Source: Paraburkholderia sp. BCC1884
GTDB taxonomy: Bacteria > Pseudomonadota > Gammaproteobacteria > Burkholderiales > Burkholderiaceae
NCBI RefSeq assembly: GCF_900996225.1
Contig: NZ_CAAJGL010000079.1
Coordinates: 705,319-769,318 of the forward strand
Direction: 5' to 3'
Length of the DNA stretch: 64,000 bases
Shown here: piece by piece, positions 52,863-61,655 of the stretch
Position numbering within the stretch: the first letter of the stretch is position 1
Layout: every line of letters begins with the position of its first letter
The notes under the pieces: model-generated
What the model saw: the letters and a program-made list of their open reading frames with translations, nothing else
Databases searched by the model: none
What the model was told of the DNA's origin: nothing
Translations under genes and position numbers: made by a program

Positions 52863-54155
52863 ATGAATCCAGTCATCGACGGTCATCAGGAGAGCAAGTT
52901 TCGGACGGTGTTCCGCGTGGTCAGCGGCAACTTCCTCGAAATGTTCGATTTCACCGTCTACGCCTATTACGCGAGTGCGATAGCGCGGACTTTCTTTCCC
53001 GCCGACAACGAGTTCGTCTCGTTGCTCCTCGCGTTGTCCGTGTTTGGCGCAGGCTTCATCATGCGACCGATCGGCGCGCTCGTGCTCGGCGCCTACATCG
53101 ACCGCCACGGCCGTCGCAAGGGGCTCATCCTGTCCCTCGCGCTGATGGCGGTCGGCACCGCGTGCGTGGCCTTCGTGCCAGGCTACGCGAGCATCGGCCT
53201 CGTGGCGCCCGTGGTCGTGCTGATCGGTCGCCTGATGCAGGGCTTCTCGGCGGGCGTCGAACTGGGTGGGGTGTCGGTCTATCTCGCCGAGATCGCCACG
53301 CCGGGCCGGCGCGGTTTCTTCTGTTCATGGCAGTCGGGCAGCCAGCAGGTCGCGGTGATTTTTGCCGCGTCGCTCGGCGTGCTGCTCAACCAGTTTTTAC
53401 CGGCGGACCAGATCAGCGCATGGGGATGGCGTGTGCCGTTCATCATCGGCTGTCTGATCGTGCCGTTCCTGCTGGTGATTCGCCGCACCTTGCGCGAGAC
53501 CGACGAATTCGCGGCGCGCAAACATCATCCGCGTATCGGCGAGATCATGAAGTCGATGATCGACAACGCCGGCCTCATCCTCGCGGGGATGGGCCTCGTG
53601 ATCATGACGACGGTGTCGTTCTATCTGATCACCACCTACACGCCGACCTTCGGCAAGTCGGTCCTGCATCTGTCGTCGCTCGACTCGCTGCTCGTGACGG
53701 TTTGCGTGGGCGTCTCGAACCTGATCTGGCTGCCGGTTTCCGGCGCGATTTCCGATCGCGTCGGGCGCCGCCCGATCCTGCTGTTGTTCACCGTGTTGAC
53801 CATGCTGACGGCATATCCGGCGATGCAGTGGCTCGTCGCGTCGCCGTCGTTCGAACGGCTCCTGCTGGTGCAGTTGTGGCTTTCGCTGCTGTATGCGTGG
53901 TACAACGGCGCCATGGTCGTGGCCCTCACGGAGTTGATGCCGGCGCATGTCCGCACGACGGGTTTCTCGATGGCCTATAGTCTGGCCACCCTGGTCGGCG
54001 GATTTACACCGGCTATTTCCACGTCGCTGATTCACTTCACGGGCAACAAGGCGGCGCCCGGTGCGTGGATGGGCGTGGCGGCATTGTGCGGCACCGTCGC
54101 GACCCTCGTGCTATACCGCTCACGACATGCCCGTAACGCCTATAAGACTGCCTAG
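52863..54155 (+). CDS. MFS transporter, MHS family (citrate/tricarballylate-like)
   Basis: The 430-residue permease has about 12 segments with the metabolite:H+ symporter pattern: SGNFLEMFDFTVYAYYAS, FGAGFIMRPIGALVLGAYIDRHGRRKGL, and ELGGVSVYLAEIATPGRRGF, as in CitA and TcuC. Substrate is probably citrate, tricarballylate or another carboxylate. It directly precedes a TctDE-like two-component system, which in other bacteria controls tricarboxylate uptake. Confidence 0.88.
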   Translation: MNPVIDGHQESKFRTVFRVVSGNFLEMFDFTVYAYYASAIARTFFPADNEFVSLLLALSVFGAGFIMRPIGALVLGAYIDRHGRRKGLILSLALMAVGTACVAFVPGYASIGLVAPVVVLIGRLMQGFSAGVELGGVSVYLAEIATPGRRGFFCSWQSGSQQVAVIFAASLGVLLNQFLPADQISAWGWRVPFIIGCLIVPFLLVIRRTLRETDEFAARKHHPRIGEIMKSMIDNAGLILAGMGLVIMTTVSFYLITTYTPTFGKSVLHLSSLDSLLVTVCVGVSNLIWLPVSGAISDRVGRRPILLLFTVLTMLTAYPAMQWLVASPSFERLLLVQLWLSLLYAWYNGAMVVALTELMPAHVRTTGFSMAYSLATLVGGFTPAISTSLIHFTGNKAAPGAWMGVAALCGTVATLVLYRSRHARNAYKTA

Positions 54156-54167
54156 CGCTGTGATCCC

Positions 54168-54845
54168 ATGAAACTTCTGCTCGTCGAAGACAATCGGCAA
54201 CTTGCCCACTGGCTCGCGAAGACACTGACCGACGAGGGTTTCGTCGTCGATCATCAACTCGACGGCGAGGGGGCCGAAGCGTCGCTGCGCGTCGCGCGCT
54301 ACGACGTGGTGCTGCTCGATCTGAATCTGCCGGGCATGTCGGGCAAGACGCTCCTGCGACGCATGCGCGACGACGCGAACGGCACGCCGGTGCTGGTGCT
54401 GACCGCGACGGGCGATATCGGCGAGAAGGTCGTCTGCCTCGGCGCCGGCGCCGACGACTACATCGTCAAGCCGTTCGACGATCGTGAACTGGTGGCGCGC
54501 ATTCGGGCGCTGGCGCGGCGGCACGCGCCCGTGCGCTCGAATCGCATCCGCTGCGGAACGCTGCTCTACGACATGGATCGCCGCCAGTTCTTTATCGACG
54601 ACGATCCCGTCACCCTCACGCCGCGCGAACACGCGGTGCTCGAAGCGCTCATCCTCCAGGCCGGGCGGACGGTGTCGAAAGCCGCGATCGCCGACACGGT
54701 GAACGGTCTGGATGCACCGCCTAGCGGCGACGCGATCGAAATCTATATCTCCCGGCTCAGAAAAAAGATCGAGTCGAGTACGGCATCGATCATTACGCTG
54801 CGCGGACTCGGCTATCTGCTCGATCATGAAGAGCCGCAACCGTAG
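54168..54845 (+). CDS. OmpR-family response regulator (TctD-like)
   Basis: The 225-residue regulator has a receiver domain (phospho-acceptor D51 in LLDLNLPGMSG, KPFDDREL) and a C-terminal winged helix (LTPREHAVLEALILQAGRTVSKAAI, GDAIEIYISRLRKKI). Twelve bases after the MHS transporter and overlapping the kinase gene, it forms one unit with both. Its likely role is to activate transporter expression in response to its substrate; this follows from TctD relatives. Confidence 0.92.
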   Translation: MKLLLVEDNRQLAHWLAKTLTDEGFVVDHQLDGEGAEASLRVARYDVVLLDLNLPGMSGKTLLRRMRDDANGTPVLVLTATGDIGEKVVCLGAGADDYIVKPFDDRELVARIRALARRHAPVRSNRIRCGTLLYDMDRRQFFIDDDPVTLTPREHAVLEALILQAGRTVSKAAIADTVNGLDAPPSGDAIEIYISRLRKKIESSTASIITLRGLGYLLDHEEPQP

Positions 54846-56217
54846 CCTGCGGGCAGGGCTGTTGCTCTGGGTGCTGATTCCGATGACCGCCTTCGGCCTC
54901 ATCGCCGCATGGCTCACTCATGCGAATGCACGGCACACCGCCAACCTGCTGCAGGATTCGGCGTTGCTGGCCACCGCCCGCGTCATGGCGGCGGACGTGC
55001 AGTGGAACGGCGACAACCTCGTCGCCTCGATCTCGCCGGGCATGATCCAGATCGTGGGGACAGACGAAGGCGATCAGGTGTTCTATCGCATCGAAATCGC
55101 CGGCGGACCGGTCATCGCCGGGACCTCGGCTTTTCCGCAGACCCATGCCGACCGTTCGCCGCGCTGGTTCGACGCCACCGTGTCGGATCTGCCGATTCGC
55201 GCGGTGTCGCTCACGCGCCCGATGTACGACGATGGCAAAACCATCGACCTGGTGGTGTCGGTCGGACGAACACAGATTTCCCGTGACGCGCTGGTGGCGT
55301 CGCTGTGGGGACCGCAACTCGCCTATATTCTCGGCAGCATCGCGGTCGCCATGTTGCTGATCTACGCAGGGCTGACGCTGGAATTGCGGCCCCTATCGAG
55401 ACTCGCCGACAGTCTTGCCGCGCATCCTCCGCGCAGCCGGGCACGCATCGATCCGATCGGTCTGCACGCCGAACTCCATCCGCTGGTCGCCGCGTTCAAC
55501 GCGTGCCTCGACGTGATCGAGCGGCAGAGCGTGACGCAGCGCCGGTTCATCGCCGACGCCGCGCATCAGATACGCACGCCGCTGACCTTGCTCGGCACGC
55601 AACTGCAGTATGCACGTCGGCAGCATAGCCTCGACGAGGTGCGCGAAACGCTGCTCGCGATGCATCACAGCAACCGCGCCATGGTCTCGCTGATCAATCA
55701 GCTTCTCATGCTGGCGCAAGCGGAAGCGGCCGGTTATACGGCGCTGGAAAAACAACCCGTCGATCTGCGGGCAGTGATTGCGCAGGCTGTCGAGAAACTC
55801 GCACTGGTCGCGCAACGGCGCAATATCGAACTCACCGTCTCGTTCGACGGAGCGTTGGTCGTGGGCGGCAGCGAGCCGCTGCTGGCCGCGGTGCTTTCCA
55901 ATCTCGTCGACAATGCCATCCGCTATGCGCCGCAAGGCACGCGTGTCGGCGTCGAGGCGAAGCACGCGGGAACGGCCGTGCAGATCGATGTAATCGACGA
56001 AGGACCCGGCGTGCCCGCGGAACTGCGCGAGCGCGTGTTCGAACCGTTCTTCCGGGCTTCGACCGAGGAAGGCAGCGGGCTAGGACTCGCCATCGCAAGG
56101 GAAATCGTGTGGGCCCACGGCGGATCGATTCATCTGCTCGACGCACCTGCGGGCGTGGGAATGGTCGTCAACGTGGTGCTTCCGTCCCACGTCGTCGGCA
56201 GCATTGCCGGCCGCTGA
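54826..56217 (+). CDS. Sensor histidine kinase (TctE-like)
   Basis: The 463-residue membrane kinase has two transmembrane segments (AGLLLWVLIPMTAFGLIAAWL and YILGSIAVAMLLIYAGLTL), a periplasmic sensor of the 2CSK_N/TctE type, the dimerisation box with H247 in FIADAAHQIRTPLTLLG, and an ATPase domain (NLVDNAIRYAPQG, DEGPGVP, GSGLGLAIAREI). ATG at 54826 overlaps the regulator end by 20 bases, showing coupling. Confidence 0.92.
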   Translation: MKSRNRSLRAGLLLWVLIPMTAFGLIAAWLTHANARHTANLLQDSALLATARVMAADVQWNGDNLVASISPGMIQIVGTDEGDQVFYRIEIAGGPVIAGTSAFPQTHADRSPRWFDATVSDLPIRAVSLTRPMYDDGKTIDLVVSVGRTQISRDALVASLWGPQLAYILGSIAVAMLLIYAGLTLELRPLSRLADSLAAHPPRSRARIDPIGLHAELHPLVAAFNACLDVIERQSVTQRRFIADAAHQIRTPLTLLGTQLQYARRQHSLDEVRETLLAMHHSNRAMVSLINQLLMLAQAEAAGYTALEKQPVDLRAVIAQAVEKLALVAQRRNIELTVSFDGALVVGGSEPLLAAVLSNLVDNAIRYAPQGTRVGVEAKHAGTAVQIDVIDEGPGVPAELRERVFEPFFRASTEEGSGLGLAIAREIVWAHGGSIHLLDAPAGVGMVVNVVLPSHVVGSIAGR

Positions 56218-56223
56218 TTCGCT

Positions 56224-57123
56224 TCATTCCTGCCGCAGCGTCTGTGCGACCAATGAACGGAACCAGCGATGCCCCGCATCGCTGTGATAGCGGGCGTGCC
56301 AGAATTGCTGCACGATCAGGTCGGGTAGCCGGATCGGCAGGGGAAAGACATCGACGTCCGCAAGACGCGAAAACAGCTCGGCCAGTTCGTCAGGCACTGC
56401 GGCGATAAAGTCCGAGTTCGCCACGAGACTCGGCACGGCGAGCAGATAGGGCACCTCCACGCCAACCTTCAAGCGCGCGCCATGCAGCCGCATTTCCTTC
56501 TCCAGCAGTTGATTGGTCAGCGCCAGCGTGCCGGCCACCACATGCTTTTTCTCGATGAAGGTCTCCACCGACATACGCAATTTCCTGCGCGTCGTGCCGC
56601 CCTTGATGATGCCGACCAACGAGCGTCGAAACAGCGCCTGTTGATGCAGATTGTCGCCCAGCTTGCCGAGGTAGCCGATCGCGAGATCGACCGCGCCGTC
56701 CTGGAGCGCGCTTGCTAACTCGAGCGACGGCACCTGAATCGGCTTGAGCGTGGCGAACGGCGCGCGTTCACGGACGGCGGCCAGCAGGCGAGGCAATAGC
56801 ACGATCACCCCCATGTCGCTCAGGCAGACCGAGAACGTGCGCGTGGTGGTCGCGGCGTCGAATGATCTGGCGCTCCAGATTTCCTGCTGGACCAGCGCCA
56901 GCACCTTGTCGACACCTTCGATCAACTGTTCACCGATCGGCGTGGGCGCCATCACCGGGCCGGCCCGCACGAACAGATCGTCCTGAAACAGTGTCCGGAG
57001 TTTCCCTAATGCGTGACTCACCGCGGGCTGGGTGAGACCGAGTCGATCGGCTGCCCGCGACACGCTGCGTTCCTCGCCCAGCGCCTGAAGGACGTAGAGG
57101 AAGTTCAGATCCGGCATCGGCAT
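56224..57123 (-). CDS. LysR-type regulator of the monooxygenase operon
   Basis: This 299-residue regulator starts MPMPDLNFLYVLQALGEERSVSRAADRLGLTQPAVSHALGKLR and has an effector domain (VCLSDMGVIVLLPRLL). ATG at 57123 or 57117 are both possible. It is divergent from the FAD monooxygenase at 57232 with a T-N11-A dyad between them, so it probably controls the aromatic catabolic genes. It ends six bases from the convergent kinase gene. Confidence 0.9.
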   Translation of the reverse strand: MPMPDLNFLYVLQALGEERSVSRAADRLGLTQPAVSHALGKLRTLFQDDLFVRAGPVMAPTPIGEQLIEGVDKVLALVQQEIWSARSFDAATTTRTFSVCLSDMGVIVLLPRLLAAVRERAPFATLKPIQVPSLELASALQDGAVDLAIGYLGKLGDNLHQQALFRRSLVGIIKGGTTRRKLRMSVETFIEKKHVVAGTLALTNQLLEKEMRLHGARLKVGVEVPYLLAVPSLVANSDFIAAVPDELAELFSRLADVDVFPLPIRLPDLIVQQFWHARYHSDAGHRWFRSLVAQTLRQE

Positions 57124-57135
57124 GTATGCACCAGA

Positions 57136-57152
57136 TTCATAATGGATATGAA
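57136..57152. promoter_or_regulatory. LysR-type operator between regulator and monooxygenase
   Basis: TTCATA-ATGGA-TATGAA is a perfect 6-bp dyad of 17 bases containing the T-N11-A core of LysR boxes. It lies 13 bases from the regulator start and 80 bases before the monooxygenase start, as expected for an autoregulating LysR protein. Confidence 0.7.
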
Positions 57153-57231
57153 ATTCATTGTATAGATTTATAGTCGCGCCGCGTTTAACTTCGCATCCAG
57201 AGTCGATTAGAAAAAAGTCTGGAGACAAAAC

Positions 57232-58941
57232 GTGGTGGATTGCGACGTAATCATCGTAGGCGGCGGCCCGGTCGGTCTGTTTCTCGCGGCCGAACTGGGA
57301 CAGCGCGGCATCAGTGTCGAAGTATTCGACGCCAAACCCGGCACGAGCACGCATCCGGCGGCCAATGCGAACAGCGCGCGCACGATGGAACATTTCCGGC
57401 GGATCGGCATTGCGGCGACCGTCCGTTCGCTCGGTTTGCCGCGCGACTATGCGCCGGATGTCGCCTATTTCACATCCATTGCCGGGCATGAGCTGGCGCG
57501 CCTTGCGCAACCCGCCTCGGGTGACGCGGTGGCGTGGGCGAAAGCGCATGCGTTCACCTGGGCAACGCCGGAGCCGCCGCATCGCTGCTCGCAACTCTAT
57601 GTCGAGCCCGTGTTGCTCGACGCGGCACGCCGCCACGCGAATTGCAGCGTTCACTTCGGCGCGCGGGTGCTGGGGTTCACACAAAGCGGCGAGGGCGTGA
57701 GCGCCACTGTCGAGCTCGACGCCACCGCGGATCGCACGGCGCAAACGCGCACGGTGAAGGCGCGCTATCTGGTCGGTTGCGACGGACCGCGCAGCATGGT
57801 GCGCAAATCCCTGGGCGTGGCTTACGAAGGCATGGCGGGTGAAAAACGCGACTTCATGGGCGGCCAGATGGACGCCGTGTATTTCTACGCGCCGGACATC
57901 TATCGTGTGAGTCCGCATGCACCGGCCTGGCAGTACTGGACCTTCAGTGCGAAGCAACGCGCGCTGGTCATCGCCGTGGATGGCGAGGGCCACTTCATCA
58001 TGAACGTGCAGACGCGCGACGGCGAGTCGCCGGACGAGGCCGACTTCAAGCGGCGGATCGCCGAAGCGATCGGCGCCGACATCCCGTTCGAAGTGAAGAG
58101 CAGTTCGCGGTGGACGGCCGGTTTCTCGCTGGTCGCCGAGAAGTTTTCGGTGGGACGCGTCTTTCTCGCGGGCGACTCCGCGCATCTGTTCACGCCCACT
58201 GGCGGCCTCGGCTACAACACCGGCATCGACGACGCGGCGAACCTCGCGTGGAAACTCGAAGCGCTGGTCAAGGGCATGGCGGGCGAGGCGCTCGGCGCGA
58301 GTTACGACGCCGAGCGGCGCCCGGCGGCGTTGCGCAACACCGCTTTCGCCCGGGGTTTTGCCGACAGCATCGGCCATCTGCAGGTGCCTGTCGCCGCTTA
58401 CGGGACCGATGCCGCCGGTGCCGCGGCGCGCGCCGCAGTCGGCGACTATCTGAAGTTTCACGCGACCGCCGAGTTCGTGATTCCAGGCGTGCACCTCGGC
58501 ACGCGTTACGAGTCCTCGCCGCTGCATCACGCGGAGCCGGGTGCCGCTGCGCCGGACACCGCAAATCTCTACGTACCCTGCGCGCGGCCAGGACATCGGG
58601 CGCCACACGCCTGGCTCGCAGATGGCGTGTCTCTATTCGACACATTCGGCCAGGGCTTCACGCTGCTGTGCATCGGCGAAGCCGGCGTCGACGTGGAACG
58701 CGACGACGCTTATCAGCGGGCCGCGGCGGCACTGCCTGGCTTGACGCTCGCGCGGACCGGCGAGGGGTCGGTGGCCGCGCTTTACAAAGCGGCATTTGTC
58801 CTGATCCGGCCCGACCAGCATGTTGCCTGGCGGGGCAACGCGCTGAACGTCGAATTCGATGCCGCCGTGCAGCGCACGCTTGGGCATCGCGTGGAAGAAG
58901 AGGGCGCGTTGCCGTGGCAGGCGCATCCGTCGGCCGCCTGA
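57232..58941 (+). CDS. FAD-dependent aromatic monooxygenase (PheA/TfdB family)
   Basis: This 569-residue flavoprotein hydroxylates an aromatic or quinone-like ring with NAD(P)H. It has the FAD motif VIIVGGGPVGLFLAAELG, the middle YLVGCDGPRSMVRKSLG, and the second FAD motif RVFLAGDSAHLFTPTGGLG. The C-terminal part has the thioredoxin-like tail of this family (GHRAPHAWLADGVSLFDTFG). GTG at 57232 follows GGAG. Members act on phenols, resorcinols or 3-(3-hydroxyphenyl)propionate; the substrate here is not known. It leads an apparent operon with a transporter, porin and esterase. Confidence 0.88.
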   Translation: MVDCDVIIVGGGPVGLFLAAELGQRGISVEVFDAKPGTSTHPAANANSARTMEHFRRIGIAATVRSLGLPRDYAPDVAYFTSIAGHELARLAQPASGDAVAWAKAHAFTWATPEPPHRCSQLYVEPVLLDAARRHANCSVHFGARVLGFTQSGEGVSATVELDATADRTAQTRTVKARYLVGCDGPRSMVRKSLGVAYEGMAGEKRDFMGGQMDAVYFYAPDIYRVSPHAPAWQYWTFSAKQRALVIAVDGEGHFIMNVQTRDGESPDEADFKRRIAEAIGADIPFEVKSSSRWTAGFSLVAEKFSVGRVFLAGDSAHLFTPTGGLGYNTGIDDAANLAWKLEALVKGMAGEALGASYDAERRPAALRNTAFARGFADSIGHLQVPVAAYGTDAAGAAARAAVGDYLKFHATAEFVIPGVHLGTRYESSPLHHAEPGAAAPDTANLYVPCARPGHRAPHAWLADGVSLFDTFGQGFTLLCIGEAGVDVERDDAYQRAAAALPGLTLARTGEGSVAALYKAAFVLIRPDQHVAWRGNALNVEFDAAVQRTLGHRVEEEGALPWQAHPSAA

Positions 58942-59059
58942 GCACGCAGGTTTTCATCGCTACAACACGTTGTCGGGCAACAGCGTCCCGGACAGACCCG
59001 GCGACCTGCAAACAGAAATAGTTTCGCACGCAAGCGAACCCACCCTTTGGAGACAGGTA

Positions 59060-60400
59060 ATGCATGTTCAGGCCATCACGCCGCAGCGCGTCGCGGACGG
59101 CAAAAAGACGTCCGCACTACAGATCCTCACGCTGTTTCTCTGCTTCATGGTCGTCGCTGCAGACGGCTTCGACGTGGCGTCGGTGGGATACGTCGCGCCT
59201 TTGTTGAAGCAGACGTGGGCACTCAGTCCCGCGCAACTCGGGCCGATCTTCGGCGCCGGTTTGTTCGGCCTCACGATCGGCAGCTTTCTGTTCGGACCGC
59301 TCGCGGACCGCATCGGGCGCAAGCGCGTCATCACGATCTCGCTGGTGTTGTTCGGGCTGGGCAGCTTTGCCTGTGCGTACGCACCGTCGCCGCTCTGGCT
59401 GGTCGTATTGCGTTTCGCCACCGGTGCGGGTCTGGGCGGTGCGATGCCCAACGCGATCACGTTGTCGTCCGAGTTCAGTCCGGCTCGCAGCCGCGCATTG
59501 TTCGTCACGTTGATGTTCTGCGGCTTCACGCTCGGCCTCGCGTTCGGCGGCGCGGTTGCCGCGTTGCTGATCCCGCGCTTCGGCTGGCAAGGCGTATTCG
59601 TGTTCGGTGGCGTGTTTCCGCTGGTGCTGACACCCATCGTCTGGATCTGGATGCCGGAGTCGCTGCGCTTCATGGCGCGCAAGCCGCGCTATCAGGCGGA
59701 AGTGCGTCGCGTGATGAAACGGCTGACCGGTGACGCGAACACGCCCATCGACGAGATCGTGGCCGAACCGGCGCAGCCCGGCGCGGTGCGCGAAACGGCG
59801 GTCGGCACGCTGTTCAACCAGCGTTACCGCGCAGGCACGCTGCTTCTGTGGCTCGCGTTTTTCTGCACGCTGTGGGTGTACTACCAGGTCAGCAGCTGGC
59901 TGCCGACGGTGATCACCGGCGCGGGCATCGATGCCTCTCACGCAGCCCGCGTCGGCGCGATGATGCCGCTTGGCGGCACGATTGGATCGCTCCTCAATGC
60001 CCGTCTGATGGACCGCCTCAATCCGTTCTTCGTGCTGGCCGGCTCCTATGCCATCGCGGCTGTTTCGACGGCGCTGATCGGTTTCTCGATCCACGAACCG
60101 ATGTGGGTCTACGTGTCGGTGTTCATGGCGGGGTTCGGCCTGTCCGGCGCACAGACCGCCGCCAACGTGCTGGTCGCCGGTTTCTATACGACGGCGGCGC
60201 GCGCCACTGGCGTGAGCTGGGCACTCGGGGTCGGACGCATCGGCTCGATTATCGGATCGATGACGGGTGGCATTCTGCTGGTCGCGTTTCACCGCGTCGA
60301 GGTCGCCTTCGCCCTTTTTGCCGCGCCGATGGTGATTGCCGGCATCGCGATGCTCGTGACGGGCTGGCTGTATCGCGGCGGCACGGCCGCCGCAGCATGA
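59060..60400 (+). CDS. MFS transporter, aromatic acid:H+ symporter type
   Basis: The 446-residue permease has about 12 segments and AAHS-like motifs: DGFDVASVGYVAPLLK in the first segment, GSFLFGPLADRIGRKRVI, and GAGLGGAMPNAITLSSEFSP. Such carriers import benzoate-type acids, 4-hydroxybenzoate or protocatechuate. ATG at 59060 follows GGAGACAGG. Together with the monooxygenase it suggests uptake and ring hydroxylation of an aromatic acid. Confidence 0.88.
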   Translation: MHVQAITPQRVADGKKTSALQILTLFLCFMVVAADGFDVASVGYVAPLLKQTWALSPAQLGPIFGAGLFGLTIGSFLFGPLADRIGRKRVITISLVLFGLGSFACAYAPSPLWLVVLRFATGAGLGGAMPNAITLSSEFSPARSRALFVTLMFCGFTLGLAFGGAVAALLIPRFGWQGVFVFGGVFPLVLTPIVWIWMPESLRFMARKPRYQAEVRRVMKRLTGDANTPIDEIVAEPAQPGAVRETAVGTLFNQRYRAGTLLLWLAFFCTLWVYYQVSSWLPTVITGAGIDASHAARVGAMMPLGGTIGSLLNARLMDRLNPFFVLAGSYAIAAVSTALIGFSIHEPMWVYVSVFMAGFGLSGAQTAANVLVAGFYTTAARATGVSWALGVGRIGSIIGSMTGGILLVAFHRVEVAFALFAAPMVIAGIAMLVTGWLYRGGTAAAA

Positions 60401-60449
60401 GCGCTCAAGCCTGACGCCAGGGCGATGCCCTGCGCCCAGGCGGCGCCAT

Positions 60450-60484
60450 AAAACGACAACACAAAACGACAACACAAAACGACA
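60450..60484 (+). repeat. Short tandem repeat before the porin gene
   Basis: The 13-base unit AAAACGACAACAC occurs twice and then partly a third time (AAAACGACA), ending 14 bases before the porin ATG at 60499. Copy number may vary and could alter the spacing of the leader. Confidence 0.7.
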
Positions 60485-60498
60485 TAGAGGTAGGAGAC

Positions 60499-61635
60499 AT
60501 GAAGCATAAAGCCATTGCGGCGGCGGCCGCTCTCATCGTGAGCGGTTCCGCATTCGCGCAAAGCAGCGTCACCCTGTACGGGATTCTCGACACCGGCATC
60601 GAACTCGTTACACATGCCGATGCGGCCGGCGACAAGCTGGTGCGCATGCCGGGTATCACCGGTTCGATGCCGTCGCGCTGGGGGCTGCGTGGCAAGGAAG
60701 AGCTGGGCGGCGGACTCGCCGCGATGTTCACTCTCGAAGACGGTTTCAACGTCCGCTCCGGCGACTCCAACCAGGGTGGCCGGTTGTTCGGGCGGCAGGC
60801 GTGGGTCGGGCTGTCGAGTCCCTACGGCGCGCTGACGTTCGGGCGTCAGTACACCATGACGTTCTGGGCGATTGCGGATTCAGACGCACTGGGTCCGGAC
60901 ATCTACGGCGGCGTCGGTTCGATCGACGCTTACATCCCGAACTCGCGCAGCGACAACACGATCGCGTACAAGGCCACGTTCGCGGGCGTGACGGCGGGCG
61001 CGACCTATTCGTTCGGACGCGACGCGGCCGGCACCGGCAATTCGCCGGGGCAGGGCACCTGCGCGGGTTCGATTCCGGGTAACGCGCAAGCGTGCCGTCA
61101 GTGGTCGGCGATGCTGCGCTACGACGCCAGCGTGTTCGGTGTGGCGGCGTCGTACGACGAACAGCGCGGCGGCCCAGGCGCGGCCGCCAATTTCTTCAAC
61201 GGTGCTGCGCCGATCGCCCTGACGAGCAGCGGCGATAAGGATGCCCGCACGCAACTGAACGGCTACTTCAAGCTGGGTCAACTGAAAGTGGGCGGCGGCT
61301 GGCTGGGTCGATGGGTCGACACCGCGGCGCCTGCGCTGCCGAATGTGCGCAGCAATATCTACTACGTGAGCGCGACGTATTTCGTGACCCCGGCGGTGAT
61401 CGTCGACGGCGGCGTGTATCGCACCATCGATCAGCAACAGGACACGCGTGCCACGCTGGCCGCGCTGCGTGGCACGTATCTGCTGTCGAAGCGCACGGGC
61501 GTCTATCTGCAGAGCGGCTACCTGTTCAATAGCGCCAAAGCGCGTTACACGCTCAGCCAGGGCGGACCTGGAACGACGCCCGCTGCGGGTATCGGTCAGC
61601 TAGGCGTGATGGCGGGCATCCGTCATTCGTTTTAA
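60499..61635 (+). CDS. Gram-negative porin
   Basis: The 378-residue outer-membrane porin has a signal peptide ending SGSAFA, mature QSSVTLYGILDTG, WGLRGKEELGGGLAAMFTLEDGFN and GRQAWVGLSSPYGALTFGRQ, and ends in Phe (GIRHSF). ATG at 60499 has GTAGGAG upstream. It is preceded by the MFS transporter gene and followed by the esterase gene on the same strand; a role in uptake of the pathway's ester or acid is plausible. Confidence 0.93.
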   Translation: MKHKAIAAAAALIVSGSAFAQSSVTLYGILDTGIELVTHADAAGDKLVRMPGITGSMPSRWGLRGKEELGGGLAAMFTLEDGFNVRSGDSNQGGRLFGRQAWVGLSSPYGALTFGRQYTMTFWAIADSDALGPDIYGGVGSIDAYIPNSRSDNTIAYKATFAGVTAGATYSFGRDAAGTGNSPGQGTCAGSIPGNAQACRQWSAMLRYDASVFGVAASYDEQRGGPGAAANFFNGAAPIALTSSGDKDARTQLNGYFKLGQLKVGGGWLGRWVDTAAPALPNVRSNIYYVSATYFVTPAVIVDGGVYRTIDQQQDTRATLAALRGTYLLSKRTGVYLQSGYLFNSAKARYTLSQGGPGTTPAAGIGQLGVMAGIRHSF

Positions 61636-61655
61636 CGCGTGTCAGGAGACATCAC

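Noticed and set aside
57124..58608. Extension of the LysR frame at 56224 into a 794-residue protein
   Set aside because: The upstream part is antisense to the FAD monooxygenase; the LysR protein starts at 57123 with a normal N-terminus.
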